NCBI GenBank assembly: GCA_964030785.1
Contig: OZ034979.1
Span: forward strand, 40,109,984 to 40,173,983
Length of the DNA: 64,000 bases
DNA from: Siderastrea siderea
Taxonomy: Eukaryota; Cnidaria; Anthozoa; Scleractinia; Rhizangiidae
Direction: 5' to 3'
Shown: in pieces, positions 1 to 12,700 of the stretch
Position numbering within the stretch: position 1 is the stretch's first letter
Layout of the letters: every line of letters begins with the position of its first letter
Translations under genes and position numbers: made by a program
Notes under the pieces: model-generated
Told to the model about the DNA's origin: nothing
Databases searched by the model: none
The model's input: only the letters and a program-made list of their open reading frames with translations

Positions 1-3000
1 AAAATTTAGGGCGCAGAAAGTTTTAGAAAACAGAATCCCATCAGCCGAATTTCCGAGCTGCTGATGGCTCTCCGAAAATGCTAGCTGACCTTATTTTGCA
101 CTCTAAACGACATATCTGTCCCTCCGAAAACAATAGGAACTAATAAGTCATCTTGTTACGAAAGTCTGACGTGACGTTTTGCCGAAGAAATCTCTAGCTT
201 TCACTGCAATTAAATCCGAAAATCTCAGGCGATTTTAGGCCTTCCGAACAGATATTTCCCGAAACAAGACGTTGGGTGCCTTTTCTTTCCACTTTCTTTT
301 CAAACTAAAGTCTCTGAGACCAGAAAATAGAAGAAAAAGCGGAAAATCAGAGAGGGGAATAATGGCTAGATCGCGCAGAAGAGAGAGGGTGAGCGCGGAT
401 CGTCTGCAAATCGTGCCAGCGGAACCGCAGCCGAAGGAGCTCGCTTCGCCAATTACAGACCTAGCATCTCAAATCTATACCTTCAGTCGCATGGAGGCGC
501 AGTTGTGAGGTGATCGTCGTATAGGACTTACAGTCGGACTTTCGTTTGAGAGATTAGTAGTTCTGTGGTTCAAGGCTTCGTCTCTGCATTGTATCGTCCA
601 AATTGTCTCTCTCTACCCAGGTGTAAAAAAAAAAAAAATAATAAATAAATAAAAAAACCGGCTGATGAGCCCTGCGGCTCGTTCAATCCAGTCGATTGGA
701 CTAACACCCCATCCCTTTGGGAAGCAAGCGAGCCAGTTTCCCTCTTTTAGACGTTTCAGATTTAGCCCTGCTCTAACTGAGTATTTCATTGATTTTTTTT
801 TAATACTCGAACTAAACCTTTTATAGAGTGACTCGTAGTTCATTTCATTGAAACGCTTTTGTCATGACGTGATTTTTATTGTTGCTTCGTTCCGGTCTTG
901 CAAGCGAACATACTTCGGCTCTAACATTTTTAGCCTTTCAAATCAAAGTGACTGCTTACTTCCTGTCCGAGTAATGTTTGTTAAGCAGTACTAACTTTTG
1001 AGACCATCCAAATGAAACCTTTTCTTCTGGTGTCGTTTGTTACGCTGTCCTAGGTGCTCTTCTGACTTTTGGGACTCCGGATAAAATCCGAAATTGCCTT
1101 GCAAGACAGTTCTCTGAATAGAAGTTGCTAATAAAACAGTTTTTTTCGTAACGCGTTCTGCTGTGTACATTTTTGGTTTTGATACGGTGCGAATTGCAAA
1201 CTGAAAATTCTAAAATTTGGGTCGTTTTTGGCAAAGGCTCATCAATTATCATTTCTTATAAAAGTCCAACTGAACAAATAGTCTGGTTCTTCAAACGACC
1301 TTAAGCCAAATTTCACACTTTTCGTTTGTGTTACAAGTTGTGCACCTGTCAAGTGTAATAACTGGTAGATTTGCAATTTTAATGTCTTGTTATTGTTATC
1401 TGAGGAAAAGGCCCTTTCTAAAGTCCTATTGTTACATTCGTTTCGGTTCCGTTTTTTTCCCGACGTAACTGCTAGCTATGGGAAATTCTTTCCTTGGCGA
1501 AGACATCGGTTATCAGTCAATCGTTTAACTGAAAAAGAACAAACTGAGCACACGTTCTTCCTGGTAGCTTTTAAAGGTCGACCAAAAGAGGATTATTCTG
1601 TTTGTGAACGAAGATTAAGGTCAGCGACTCATACTAAAGCGTTGTCAAGAAAAAAACGGCATTCAGTTCGTTGTCTTCTGATAGAGGTAAATAATTGTTG
1701 TCATATATGGCATAGTTGTACTTTACAATAGCCGTACTTATAGCTGTTGTGCCAGTTCTGGTGATTATAAACTTTTGCTGGTATCTTGAATCGCAAATTA
1801 ATTTCCGGAATCAAACGTAAAAAGAACTGTAGGAACCATTTTTGTTCCCGTTTGTTCGCCAGCAGTTGACCAACTTTCGATCGTTAATTTTCAACCTGTC
1901 CAAGAGAGTCCGAGAAATTGTTTCCACCGGAGATTCTGAATAAGATCTGCCGTCTGCCGGTTGTTGTCGACCGAGACTTCAGTTGAGTGCGTGGAGATCG
2001 AATTGGTGTAGATTATCAATTATTCCTCATCCACCCTGTTACTAATCTAGCCCATAATGTGGTACTAAATATAAAGAATTTTTGTGCCGGTGAGATATTC
2101 CTAATTCCAGGAGACAAGTCCTAAGTTTGCGGACCACTCAATGAAATTCGGTGAGCACCACCTTCCTATGGTGATGGCTTATATATGCTGCATAAGGTGT
2201 CTCTAACTTTTAAGTCTGAACGGGATATAATCGAATAAAATAGTGAGTCACAGCAGTAAAAACTTGCCAAAAGTCGACCTTCAGTGTACTGAATAAAACA
2301 CTCAAAATGAATGAGAGCTATTGATCGTGCAGCACGTGCCGTTTGTTGCTTTTTTGTTTTAGCGAGAGACCATAATCTCTTGGTTATGTTGTCATCCACA
2401 TATACCCAATATTATGACAAACGCAAAACATATCAAACGCAGAATACATCTTTAAGAGTTTTCGTGACTGACGTGAATTATGGTCGCAGTCTATGTAAAC
2501 TATTTATCAATGGGTGGAACGATTAAATTTTTGTTTGGTTAAAGTCATTATAAGGCATATTAATATTTTTTTGCTTCTAAACTTAATTCTTTGTTTCAAA
2601 AACTATTTTCTTACAGAGTTTATTCGGGATTTGTAATTTAGAGCAAAAGAATTTAAAAACGTAAGCTATGCGGAACAGTATATACACATGCACCCTTTAT
2701 ACCAAAAGGAGTCATTGAGTCTCTTAGCTGGCATGTTTGCTCTTTGGCTATCCAACATCCTCCTTCAAATCGTTAATAGCCTGTCAAAATGAGTCTTTAT
2801 TCAAAAACATAAAAATTCGGTTAAGTCAATTAACCCGGGCAAGCTTAATTAGCATTTTATTTTCAAAATTATACTTTAGTTGTCAATTTAACTTTTTTTT
2901 CAGTCGTCGTTCAAGGTAAGTTTTTATCATTATTGTTACTATTATTTTTGTTATTCAGGTGAAGAAATCCATTCAATCGAACTTATTGATTTTAGAGCTC

Positions 3001-6000
3001 TCAGTGTGATCACGAGTAATGGATATAACGTGCCACCCTAGTGAAACAAACCAAACATTCGTCGGAATCAAGCAAACATCCTCGTCTTTTAGGAAAATCC
3101 CGAAATAAACGACCAGGGATATAATGAACAAGATATAGCTGACATATAACTAACGCCGGTACATCGGCAGTGTCGTTTCCAACTGAAGGGTTTCACTTTT
3201 TTTCAAATATGTACAACGACCAGAAACGAATGATAATTTCTTGCACTGAGAAATTCATGCATTCGGTTTAGTGAAATGCGTGTTTTGTGGAGAATATAGG
3301 TTTCTGAAAGAATATCGGAAAAGAACAGGACCGCGCGCATGCAAGGGCAGTTTAGTTTAGATGAGCAATGGCCGTTTCTGTTTTTTTTTTCTTTGTTTTT
3401 TGTTTTTTTTTTGGAATGGAACTTGACGATTTTCGCTGGAGAGGAGGTGTTGGAGTAAGCCCACAAGCCGGACAAGAGGCAGGGGGAGGCTATCCACTTC
3501 CGACCTTTTTCGCTTTCCTTATTTGGACTTCACGCCTGCTTCCTGCTGCATTTGTTCCCGCCCATCAGATGCCCTTCTTCTTATTGCCCTTCTTCTATTG
3601 GATTTGCAGCATTGCCGTAGAATGACAAACATAGCATAGTATTTGGTAGTTTTTTTTTGTACTTTTTGTCTGATTTGGTCTGTTTTACTAGATCCTACGT
3701 ACACGTGCAGCATTTTCGTTTGCGGTCTTTTACTGATATTGTTTTACCGTACAATGTTCGGGATCAATTAAAAAGGGTCGGAAAGTTATCCTCTCGAAAT
3801 CAGTCAATTTTTTGTGAGTTCAGTCAGTCCCGTAATACTCGTCGCCTCTCTCGATCAACTCCTTCCCTCCCTCTGCCTTCCCCCGTGGAATTTTTAATAA
3901 TAAGTAGTTAACCGTGGGCAAGGCGAAATTTCGTTCGATTTTAGGAGGAAAATTTCCCGAGTGATTTTTCGTACTGCAAGATCTTTTCGTGATTCAGTCG
4001 TGGAACGTAAAAAGTACTTGCACCCAAAAAAATATGACCTTTCAAATGGTACGACGCGCATTTCTCCAAGAGCGTGCTCATTAAGGGCTTCCCAGGGGTC
4101 AAAAGGTTTACCGACAGCCCGAAATCCGTTTGCTGTCATCTTCCGCTTTTTAACGTGAGATCGATCATTCAAAGTTACGTCAAAAAGTGCCTTCTTTAAA
4201 CAAACATGGTGTTTGGGTTTTAGCGTGAAACTTTATTTCTTTCGGCCTTACTCAAAACTCAGGCTCAATTAAAACCAGAACCAAAGTACGTTTGTAGCTG
4301 ATTAAGTCAATCTGGTTTGAAGAGGACTCAATCAATATCCTTTGTTCGGAACTGAAGTTTTGTAATTCTGTGGGATTACACATGGCGTGGGCTGCCCTCA
4401 AGGATTAGCCACAGAACAAAGAGCGATTTCCTTTTAACAATACAATTGTGAATACTGTATTATGCTTCAAAAGGGTTATTAGCCGATAACCTTTATGTAA
4501 GTCGAGAGGTTTTTCACGAGGCACAAGTGAAACTGAATGTTTCACAGAACTGAGCGTGCCCAGCACACGACAATCAGCGGTTATCTGGTTATGATGGTAC
4601 AACTTTGTTTTGGTGAGTTATTTGTTTCAGTTAATGTTTGGTTGTTTGTTTGTTTATCCCTTGAAATTACCGTGTAGGCTCGATGATGATTTATTCTCTT
4701 AAATTTGCGTTCTTGCGTAAACGAGTCGATGAAAACGTGAGCTGCTATAGGAGTTTCCAGAAAGAACTACTAAAGTGTGAAACAGATTTGTGAGTTAAGT
4801 GTAATTTAGAATGGCGCGAAATTCGGACCCAATTTCGGTTAAGCCTTTAACCAACCAGATGCAAGTATGTATGGTACCAGATATTCAGGGGTTTTAAAAG
4901 CAAAAAAATGTCTTCTCCGCATGGGTAATTTATGCGCATTTTCTTGCGTCTGGATGTTTTCCACTCTTCCACGGTCTTTTGGCCCGTAAGAGCTTTATTG
5001 TTGGCAAGCGGATGTTGGTTAATGCACTCATACTAATACCACTCAATATTTTGTCTTGCATCTTTATAATAAGTAGAAGATCCCTGAAAGATATACTCGG
5101 GGAATGTAAATTGGCGGTAAACACAGTTATCATTCATCCACACAACTGGTTTCAAGTTGAAGTGTTTCATCCGGCCCCACTGACGGAACACCGTAGCTTC
5201 TAAAAAAACGAAGTCATTTAATAATACTAATGTCAGTAAATTTCAATTCCAATATTGGGGTCCGTGGACTTGAAGAGAGTGTGATCGACGGGAGACTGGT
5301 ACAATTTTGTAAGTTAAGATATTTTGTGCAGATTTCAGCAAATCAGTTCTTTGTTTTGTTTGCAAGTAGGTGCGCTATTTTGCTTGTTTATAGTTTCAAG
5401 TTGTTTGTCTTAGGCTACAACCGTAAACTGGTCAGATGATCGATTGAGCCACTTTTAATACTTCACTTTGACCCAAGCAAAGCTGTGATCGGCTGTAGCT
5501 TGGTAACGCATTCCTCATTCGGGGAACGCTTACGTAAACTAGAAAGCTAAAACATTCAAATCTGATTAAAGGCTTTGAAAACCCATCAATACCTATAAAT
5601 ACCTGTAGTTCTCTTGCTGAATTGAAGGTCTGGCACAAGAGGAATTTTTGACATTCTTGACCAGGAAAATGCGGATCAGTAAAATGCACATAACATAAAG
5701 AACAAGTCAAATAGAAAATGTTCCCTACTGCGGGAATACAGGATAAAAGAAAAATTAAAGTTTATTGCGCCTGAACGTAAGCATCGTATTTCTTCATTTT
5801 CAAAATTTGCTTGTTTTCGTTTTGTTTTTCGTTTGTTTTTCTTTTTTTTCTATTGGTCTGCATTCGTGACCTGCCATATCCCCCAGATTTGAGTTGACTT
5901 ATTTTATTTCAAAGCCGACGTCTTCAAATATTTTTGCCGCGTTTTCAACTTTCATGTCACTTCTTATTTTTATTTATGTGCACAACATTTGTGCAACCGG

Positions 6001-6618
6001 AAAAAAATGTAATTTTTTCCCTTATTCACTTCCGTTTCCGCAACACCCTTCCTTGAGCTTGATGGGAAACGTGACTACCTCAGGTTGCAAGCCATTTCCG
6101 GTAACTTCGCGGTCGAAAACGAGGCTTATTACCATAGACCGCTGAAATGTACGCTCATGTCTCGCTTCTCCCGACAGCGACGGATGAGATGTAAGCTTAC
6201 ATGTGAACCGTTTTTAATCTTTGAGTCAATCGCTGTGTAAGTATCCGTAGCCTGTTCCATGTTGACATGCGTTGTGCAGTTCTAGTGGCTACACAACCGT
6301 AAAGGAATTCCTGCTCAATTCCTTTTATGCTGACAATTTCGTCTCCTCCTTCCGGTACACTCTAATTACCCTTCGAATTCTGTCACACACGTATGCTCCC
6401 CCGTGCAACGCAAGACACACAAGCACGTATTTGGTTGCTCGTTTTAACACAGAATGGAAAACGCGTAAATGTTTGGTGGCGAAATTGTTATGGAAATTTT
6501 TGTTCATTGCACCTCTACTTGACATGTCCGGTAGAATTACATCTTGTCCAATGTTGTACGTGGAAGACAGATAAATGGCAGTGGATTATGGTGCCCGGAT
6601 TCTGTTGACATTGCATTT
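1..6618. other. Upstream region, no confident gene
   Basis: Open frames are short and lack homology or splice support. The region holds an unassigned ORF at 362-508, weak dispersed-repeat traces near 960-1100 and 2165-2270, and A/T-rich runs. Promoter and 5' untranslated exons of the ZNF106-like gene probably lie here, but I could not place them. Confidence 0.5.
362..508 (+). other. Short unassigned ORF, possible 5' exon
   Basis: The ATG at 362 opens a 48-codon frame that is Arg-rich at its start (MARSRRRERVSADRL) and stops at 508. I do not recognise it. It could be a 5' untranslated or alternative first exon of the plus-strand gene starting at 6619, the end of an upstream gene, or chance. 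Sequence after it (about 540-640) resembles the SINE body at 50038 (TCTCTCTACCCAGGTGT, then an A-rich run), so a retroelement origin is also possible. Confidence 0.2.
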
Positions 6619-6708
6619 ATGGAGGTAGAATTGCACGACGATTCAGTCGATTGTACGAACGGTGATCACTTCTGTGAATTATGCAGCTTGAACTTTTCGA
6701 CCCAAAAT
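6619..6708 (+). CDS. ZNF106: ZNF106-like exon 1: start codon and Cys half of finger 1
   Basis: Thirty codons in phase 0 ending at a GTAAGT donor. The exon carries FCELCSLNFSTQN, the C-x2-C half of a matrin-type finger; exon 2, 4.2 kb downstream, supplies the histidines (EEHTWSMLHN). Human ZNF106 splits its first finger in the same way, from memory of that protein. It is too small to be found without the homology. Confidence 0.8.
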
Positions 6709-9700
6709 GTAAGTGCACGTTGTATGTTCTCGTTTTGAGTCGTTCCGCCATTTTAGAGCTTTAACTGCATGAGAGCATATTTTATTTCCCAGTATTTTTT
6801 ATGGCATTTAAGCTTACGTTTGTTTTTCCAAGTTGACCATAGTATTGTTTCACCCAGGGTGATCTATGTTTTTGTTTGTGACAGCGGGGACTTAGTAAAC
6901 TAGCTTCACACCTAGCTTATATTTACAAACTGTATTGAAGTTGTTACATTTGTAAGCTTAAGCTGATGTTCATTAATTTCATCCTGATTTCATCAATTGT
7001 TAACCTTAGTTTTGTGTAAAGTATTAGCGGATGAAAGGCAATATTAGTCGAGTTGGACTTGAGTATTAAGTTCTCTCCTAATTACATAACTGACAAATAA
7101 TTCAATTGGGCACTGAGCAGTTGATTTTCATTTCAGTTCAAAAAGTGGAAAATTCTAAGTTGCCGGCTAGGATGTCACCATACTACATTAAGTGGAACAG
7201 TGCAGTGTTTTAATTTTCTAGAAACACATAATGGCCAGATTACATGCTGGAATTTGTTGGCTGGAGATGTTGGCCCAACATTATCAGAGCCTGAATAGTA
7301 CATTGTATGTTTGTTTACATGCTATGATTTGTTGGCCCGAAATTCCACCCACAGTATCTGAGCGTGAATTGTACATGTATGTTGACTCCTGATTCCATGA
7401 AAATGCCATTGACTTGTCATTTTCTTTGACAGTGTTAGCCTGCGTAGCAAGCATTTCCGTAAGGTTTCCCGCACGTTTGAGGCATTTTTTCGTTTTTTAG
7501 CCGCGTGAAAATTGGGGCGAGCGCAAAAAAGTGCATGACGGGGGAGGGGAAGGGAGAGAAGGAAACGCTTGCCCGCAAACCCCACGATTTTGAAAAACCT
7601 GTTCGCCCACGAACGGAGTATCCTGATTGGCGCCGCATCGTAGTGTTGATTGCTAAGTGATAAATCCGTCAATCAAATCAGGTATGTTCATTTGAGTGTG
7701 ACCCGGCGTGATGAACACAACAAAATGGCGGAGGAGTTGTTTGAAGAGTGTTTGGACGATGTTTTGAAAGAGCTGAGCTCCAAGGGATTTGCTTTTACTT
7801 TGAAGGCAGAACAACAATTGGCATTGCGCCATCTTTTTGATGGCAAAGATTTGTTGGCTGTATTACCCACTGGGTTCGGCAAAAGTTTAATTTTTCAGCT
7901 CTTCGTCTTAAAGGTCGATGCGAGAAGAAGAAAGCAAGGAGGATCTGGCTTTGCTAGCATTATTGTTATTTCACCCCTTCAGAGTATAATTCGAGACCAA
8001 GTAGTCGAGGTCAATTCTATGGGAATGACAGCGTGTGATTTAAGTGAAAAACTTGGCTGTTTAGAAGAGACACACCAAGGAAAATATAACATCGTCTATT
8101 CGTCAGCGGAAGCCGCGATGGACAAGCGATTTGTCAACTCTTTGAAACTGAAAGATTCGTTTTTTAATGCAAATTTGGCAGCATGTATTGTGGATGAAAG
8201 TCATACAGTCAAAACCTGGATGGGGTTGAGGTAAGCTTGTTTGTTTATTATCGAATTCGTGGCCGCTTAATTCTTGTTGCACACTTGTCCCACCAATTGT
8301 TTGCTCTCCTCGTCTCGGGGAATTCTCGTAGTCACATTCCCAGACAAATTCACTATAACCACTTTTACCCGAAGATCCTCACCTGGTGTTAGATTGTCGA
8401 TATTCAGGTTTGAGTCCAGAAGATCGTTTTTGTCCTGATCCGATGGCTGTGGTATCGCATCAAATCTTAGAGACTTGCGAGAAGCTTTTACGGACTCGGG
8501 AGAATTTACTCGAACAGTCTTGTGACAAGGACTCCTGCCTGGTGTAGTGTCGAGCAGCCGTTTGGACAAGTTCTCAGCAAGCTTTGGCAGAGTTTGGGTA
8601 ACAGCAGACTGGCTGCCTATTATTGTATTCCGAATAAGTTCAGATAATGTACCTAAATTCCTAATTTTCCGCGCGCAAGGGTTGCAGACACGGTCCGAAT
8701 AAAGCTGCGAGTTCTCGACAACTTCCACACCAACCGCTCGGCAAATATCAGTGAGGATTGTCCCAATATAACCACTTCTTTTTGACTCTTTGAATAAGTT
8801 TTGTGACGAAATAAAACGCGATTTTCCTGGCTGAGATATATTTCCAAATTTCACTCTGAAATTACAGCGACAAATCCTACACCAATCACTTGGTGTTTCG
8901 ACGTTTTGAGCCTTCGACATGACACATCTCCGCGCTGAGTGTTTGGCAGTTCACGGGTTTTATCCATGTGTAGCATGTTTATATTTTGACGGAAGTAATT
9001 CTGAAACATCCGGTAGTCTGTTATTCGTTACTTTATTGACAAATTGTCACGCTATGAATTCATCCAACTGTGAAGGTGTCAAAGGGGCATTTTTCAAAAT
9101 CATGGGGTTTGCGTGCAAGCATTTCCTTCTCTCCCTTCCCCTCCCCCATCACGCACTTTTTTGCGCTCGCCCCAATTTTCGCGCGGGTAAAAAACGAAAA
9201 ATGCCTCGAACGTGCGGAAAATCTTACGGAAACGCTTGCTACGCAGGTTATGACAGTGTTGGCCCAGTTTGGTAAATGTCTTTTGCACCGCAATACATTT
9301 TCTGAATCAGGTCGATATAAATTCTTAGGAGTCAGTGCCAAATCAGGAGTCAAAATGCCTTTACGATTTATGCTCTAACCATACATGTACCTTCATGGCC
9401 AACAAAACAAAATTAATCATGCTGAAAAACTGTACCATGTAACCATAGTAATATTGAACTTTTTGTTGCACAAATTCAAGTTGCATACAGCATCAGCCAT
9501 ACGTGTACTTAGACTCTTCTCATGACTCTTGTCATGCAATGGTGATCAAGGCCACTGTGCCTGCATGTTTCATATTGTGTTTGTGTTTGTTCTTCTACTT
9601 ATCACAAGTAGGAAGCTTCCAATAACTTGTGACGTTGTTTGGCATGGATATTTTTGTACTTGCAATGACTTGCAATCAGTTTGATTGAGCTCAAATTCAT

Positions 9701-12700
9701 ACCATAGTGCATGGATGTTTTTTTCCATTTCGCCACACAATGCAAGTCATTGCGAGTTAGTCTTAGTATATTTTTTGTGGTGTACCTGTAAACTAGCTGG
9801 TGCATTTCTGCAGCCTTACTTTGCTCGCCAGTTCTGTGGGACACAATGCGTAATTGTATTCTGAATGTGACTATGACTTTGACTTTGGCATGCCATAGGT
9901 GCACATGTAATGCTGCATTGAAATAGCTTTTCTGTTACTTACATCTACTATCACTGCCCATTGCAAGTCTGTCTATGCAAGCCAGTTTGCACGTCGAAAC
10001 TTGTGATAACCTGCATCATCATTTGGCCTGGGGATGAGATAGAAAGTTGTGTTCCCTAATCAAATGGGACTCTTAACTTTCTTTCCAGTCCTCTTACATA
10101 TATAGAGCCCCCTTTTGGAGGAGACTCCTCCTGTTGATGCAGGGCTGGACTAAAGTCAGGTCTGCTCATCTGGGAGAATGGCACCAGTGAATGGTCTGGC
10201 AACTTACAGTGCAATTGTTCCAACTTGAGTTTATTTACCACATTTTGTGTCAAACATTCAAGAGAAAGAGGAGATCACACAACAAACATCATGAATAGAT
10301 TTTGTATTGAAAAAATCACAGTCCTTGTGTAATTTCCTTTGTCTTTTCCCTGTAAAAATGTTAACGAGTTTTAAGAATGTTTAAACCTGCGGGGAGTGGA
10401 TACGCGGGAAACTTGCTGTTATGAGCAATTTTTGAAAGCAGATTGCTTGAAACGTGACCTGGAATTCAAGTTTTTTCATTAACCTTGTGTTGGACGTAGA
10501 TTTTATCATTTCTTTCCTGAGGTTCTTTCAAACAGCTGAATCTTTTTTAAACCAATCATTTGTTTTTGTGAACACATTTAGGCATTTCTCATTTCATGTT
10601 TATCAGTCACATACTGTACTTAGAGAGTAAAGAAAGTTCGGCAGAACACATCTTGCAAACCGTCTTACAAGTCTTTCCAAACTCGAAGAGAAATGTTCAT
10701 TATTCTCTCTTGGAAAGTTTAGTTTTTCAGTTACATTGTTAGTTATATGGTTGTGATGGTGAGGCAGATCAAAGTGACTACCTATAAGAAATGATAAAGA
10801 AAGCTCTCATTTCATTTCAAGTCAGAATTAATAACACCATATCGTTTATGACATGTTATTATTATTTGTTTTGCAGGAGTTAGAAGAGCACACATGGTCT
10901 ATGCTACATAATACAAATTTGAACAGAAAGAAAGGAAGGTAGGTAAAATTGTAGATTATCTGCCTTTAAGGTTGGCTAACACAAAGAAATGTTTGCTATG
11001 TCATCTTCATTTTTACTTGAAACTTTTTTCCAAGCGGTTTCAGTCAGCATTTATTTATTAGTGGGTAATTTGCCTTGTGATTATTTTCCTCTTAATATAC
11101 AACTTCTTCTACAGAAATCCTCAAATAAAAACAAAGACTTCATTGTATATTTCCAGTTCATCTGACAGTGAAATTACCCTTCTACCTGATCCTGTCCCGT
11201 TTGCAGTCAGTGGTAAAAACCAAATTTTTATTATTCATAGAGCAAAGATTGTGCAAGAACATTCAAACCAAATTCAGAGTGCACATTGGTAAATTTCTGT
11301 CTTGTCAGTGAACCAACCAAATGCACTCATTCCTGTACATTGGGAACTGTGGTTGAAGCCGAGCTAAGGCCCTCAGGCTGAAGTTACATGTATAAAATAA
11401 ATAAATAAATAAATGGGAATTAGTAGTGATGTTCAGATTGAATTCAGTTCGATCTGACTCAGTTGGAATTTAGCGATGTTGGTTTTTGAGGAGAGGGGAA
11501 AACCCATGTATCTCTTGGAGCAAGGATGGGAACCAACAACAATCTCGGCCCCACATCTAATGCTGAGTCCAGGAATCGAACCTAGGCCACATTGGTGGGA
11601 GGTGAGTGCTCTCACCACTGTGCCATCCTTGCTTCCCTATATTGCCCTGCATCCCTATATATTTACAGCATTACATTTAATAAGCTTTTTTTATCTTTCA
11701 GAAATTGTGTTCACAGCTGCAGTTTATGTAAGCAAGAATTTGTTGGACTGCTGGAATTTACAGGCCATCTGCACAGTGAGGGTCATCAAGAAAAGCTTCA
11801 TAAGTGGAGAAAAGATCAACACCAGGAGTGGAGCCCAGATAAACAACAACAAAATAGCCCAAAGCCAGATAGTCCAGATCAAGAAAAGCAAAACAAACCA
11901 CCATCTGACTGGAGTGCAGATGATTTTACTGGTTTTGTAGATTATTTCAGTGATCACACTGGGGAAGCGCCGATGGGAGATACCTGGCAAGGCAGGGGTC
12001 CACCACGGGACCCAAGAGACATGCCCAGTCTTTTGGACTGTCCACCACAATTTGGATACCGATACCAGGAGCAGTTTGACAGCAGAAGGGATAGAAGGGA
12101 TCAGTTTCAGGGAAGGAGGTATCCACCGTGGAATGAAGAAAACAGGGACTGGCCGAGAGAATTCAGAGATAGCCCACCACTCAATCCTGAATATCCAGAT
12201 ATGAATTATGCAAGTCAGGAAAATGACCAGTACCACTGGATGAGAAACTCTGATGAATGGCAAAACGAAAGGTATTATGAAAATAGGGATGAAGATCTGT
12301 ATTCTTCAAGGATGTACCCTGGTGATGGGCGAAGACCTTCCTATGATGGTAATGAAGAGTATAGGTCAAGACGTGGCAATCAAACTTATCTCCATGGCAA
12401 CAGGAATATGAGACGTAGAAGTAACTCACCACATAGACACAGAAAGCAAATAAAAAGTGTTGCTGGATCAGTTGTCCCTTCTAGGAGACAGAAGGATAGA
12501 AGGCCTAGCTCTAGAAGTAGCAGGGCTGAAGGATGTTCTGATAGTAAGCAGAAAGAGGTGCATAAACAGGCTGAGGGGAAAGAAAGGCCTAGTGAAACTA
12601 AAAGAAAAGAGGACAGAGCAGCACCAAAATCAAGTCCATCTTTAGGCAGTCCAAGAAAAGAGGACAAAACACCTTCAAAATCAAGTCCATCTTCAGGCAG

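Larger units (their letters stand above)
7427..9259. mobile_element. MULE-like TIR element with 9-bp target duplication
   Basis: Inverted terminal repeats of about 160 bp (7436-7596 and 9091-9250) are about 90% alike and start TAGCCTGCG/TAACCTGCG. They are flanked by identical 9-bp direct repeats TGACAGTGT at 7427-7435 and 9251-9259. The interior (about 1.5 kb) holds two convergent ORFs, a RecQ-like helicase fragment and a CxxC protein, and no recognisable transposase. TIRs over 100 bp with 9-bp duplications are typical of Mutator-like elements; gene cargo without transposase would be a Pack-MULE-like form. The superfamily call is an inference. The element lies inside intron 1 of the ZNF106-like gene. 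Confidence 0.75.

Noticed and set aside
663..692. CTGATGAGCCCTGCGGCTC as a hammerhead
   Set aside because: The stem II hairpin is present, but GTTC replaces the required GAAA and no cleavage site follows.
9060..9378. ORFs on both strands at the right TIR
   Set aside because: They lie in the inverted repeat, are mirrored at the left TIR, and have no domain.
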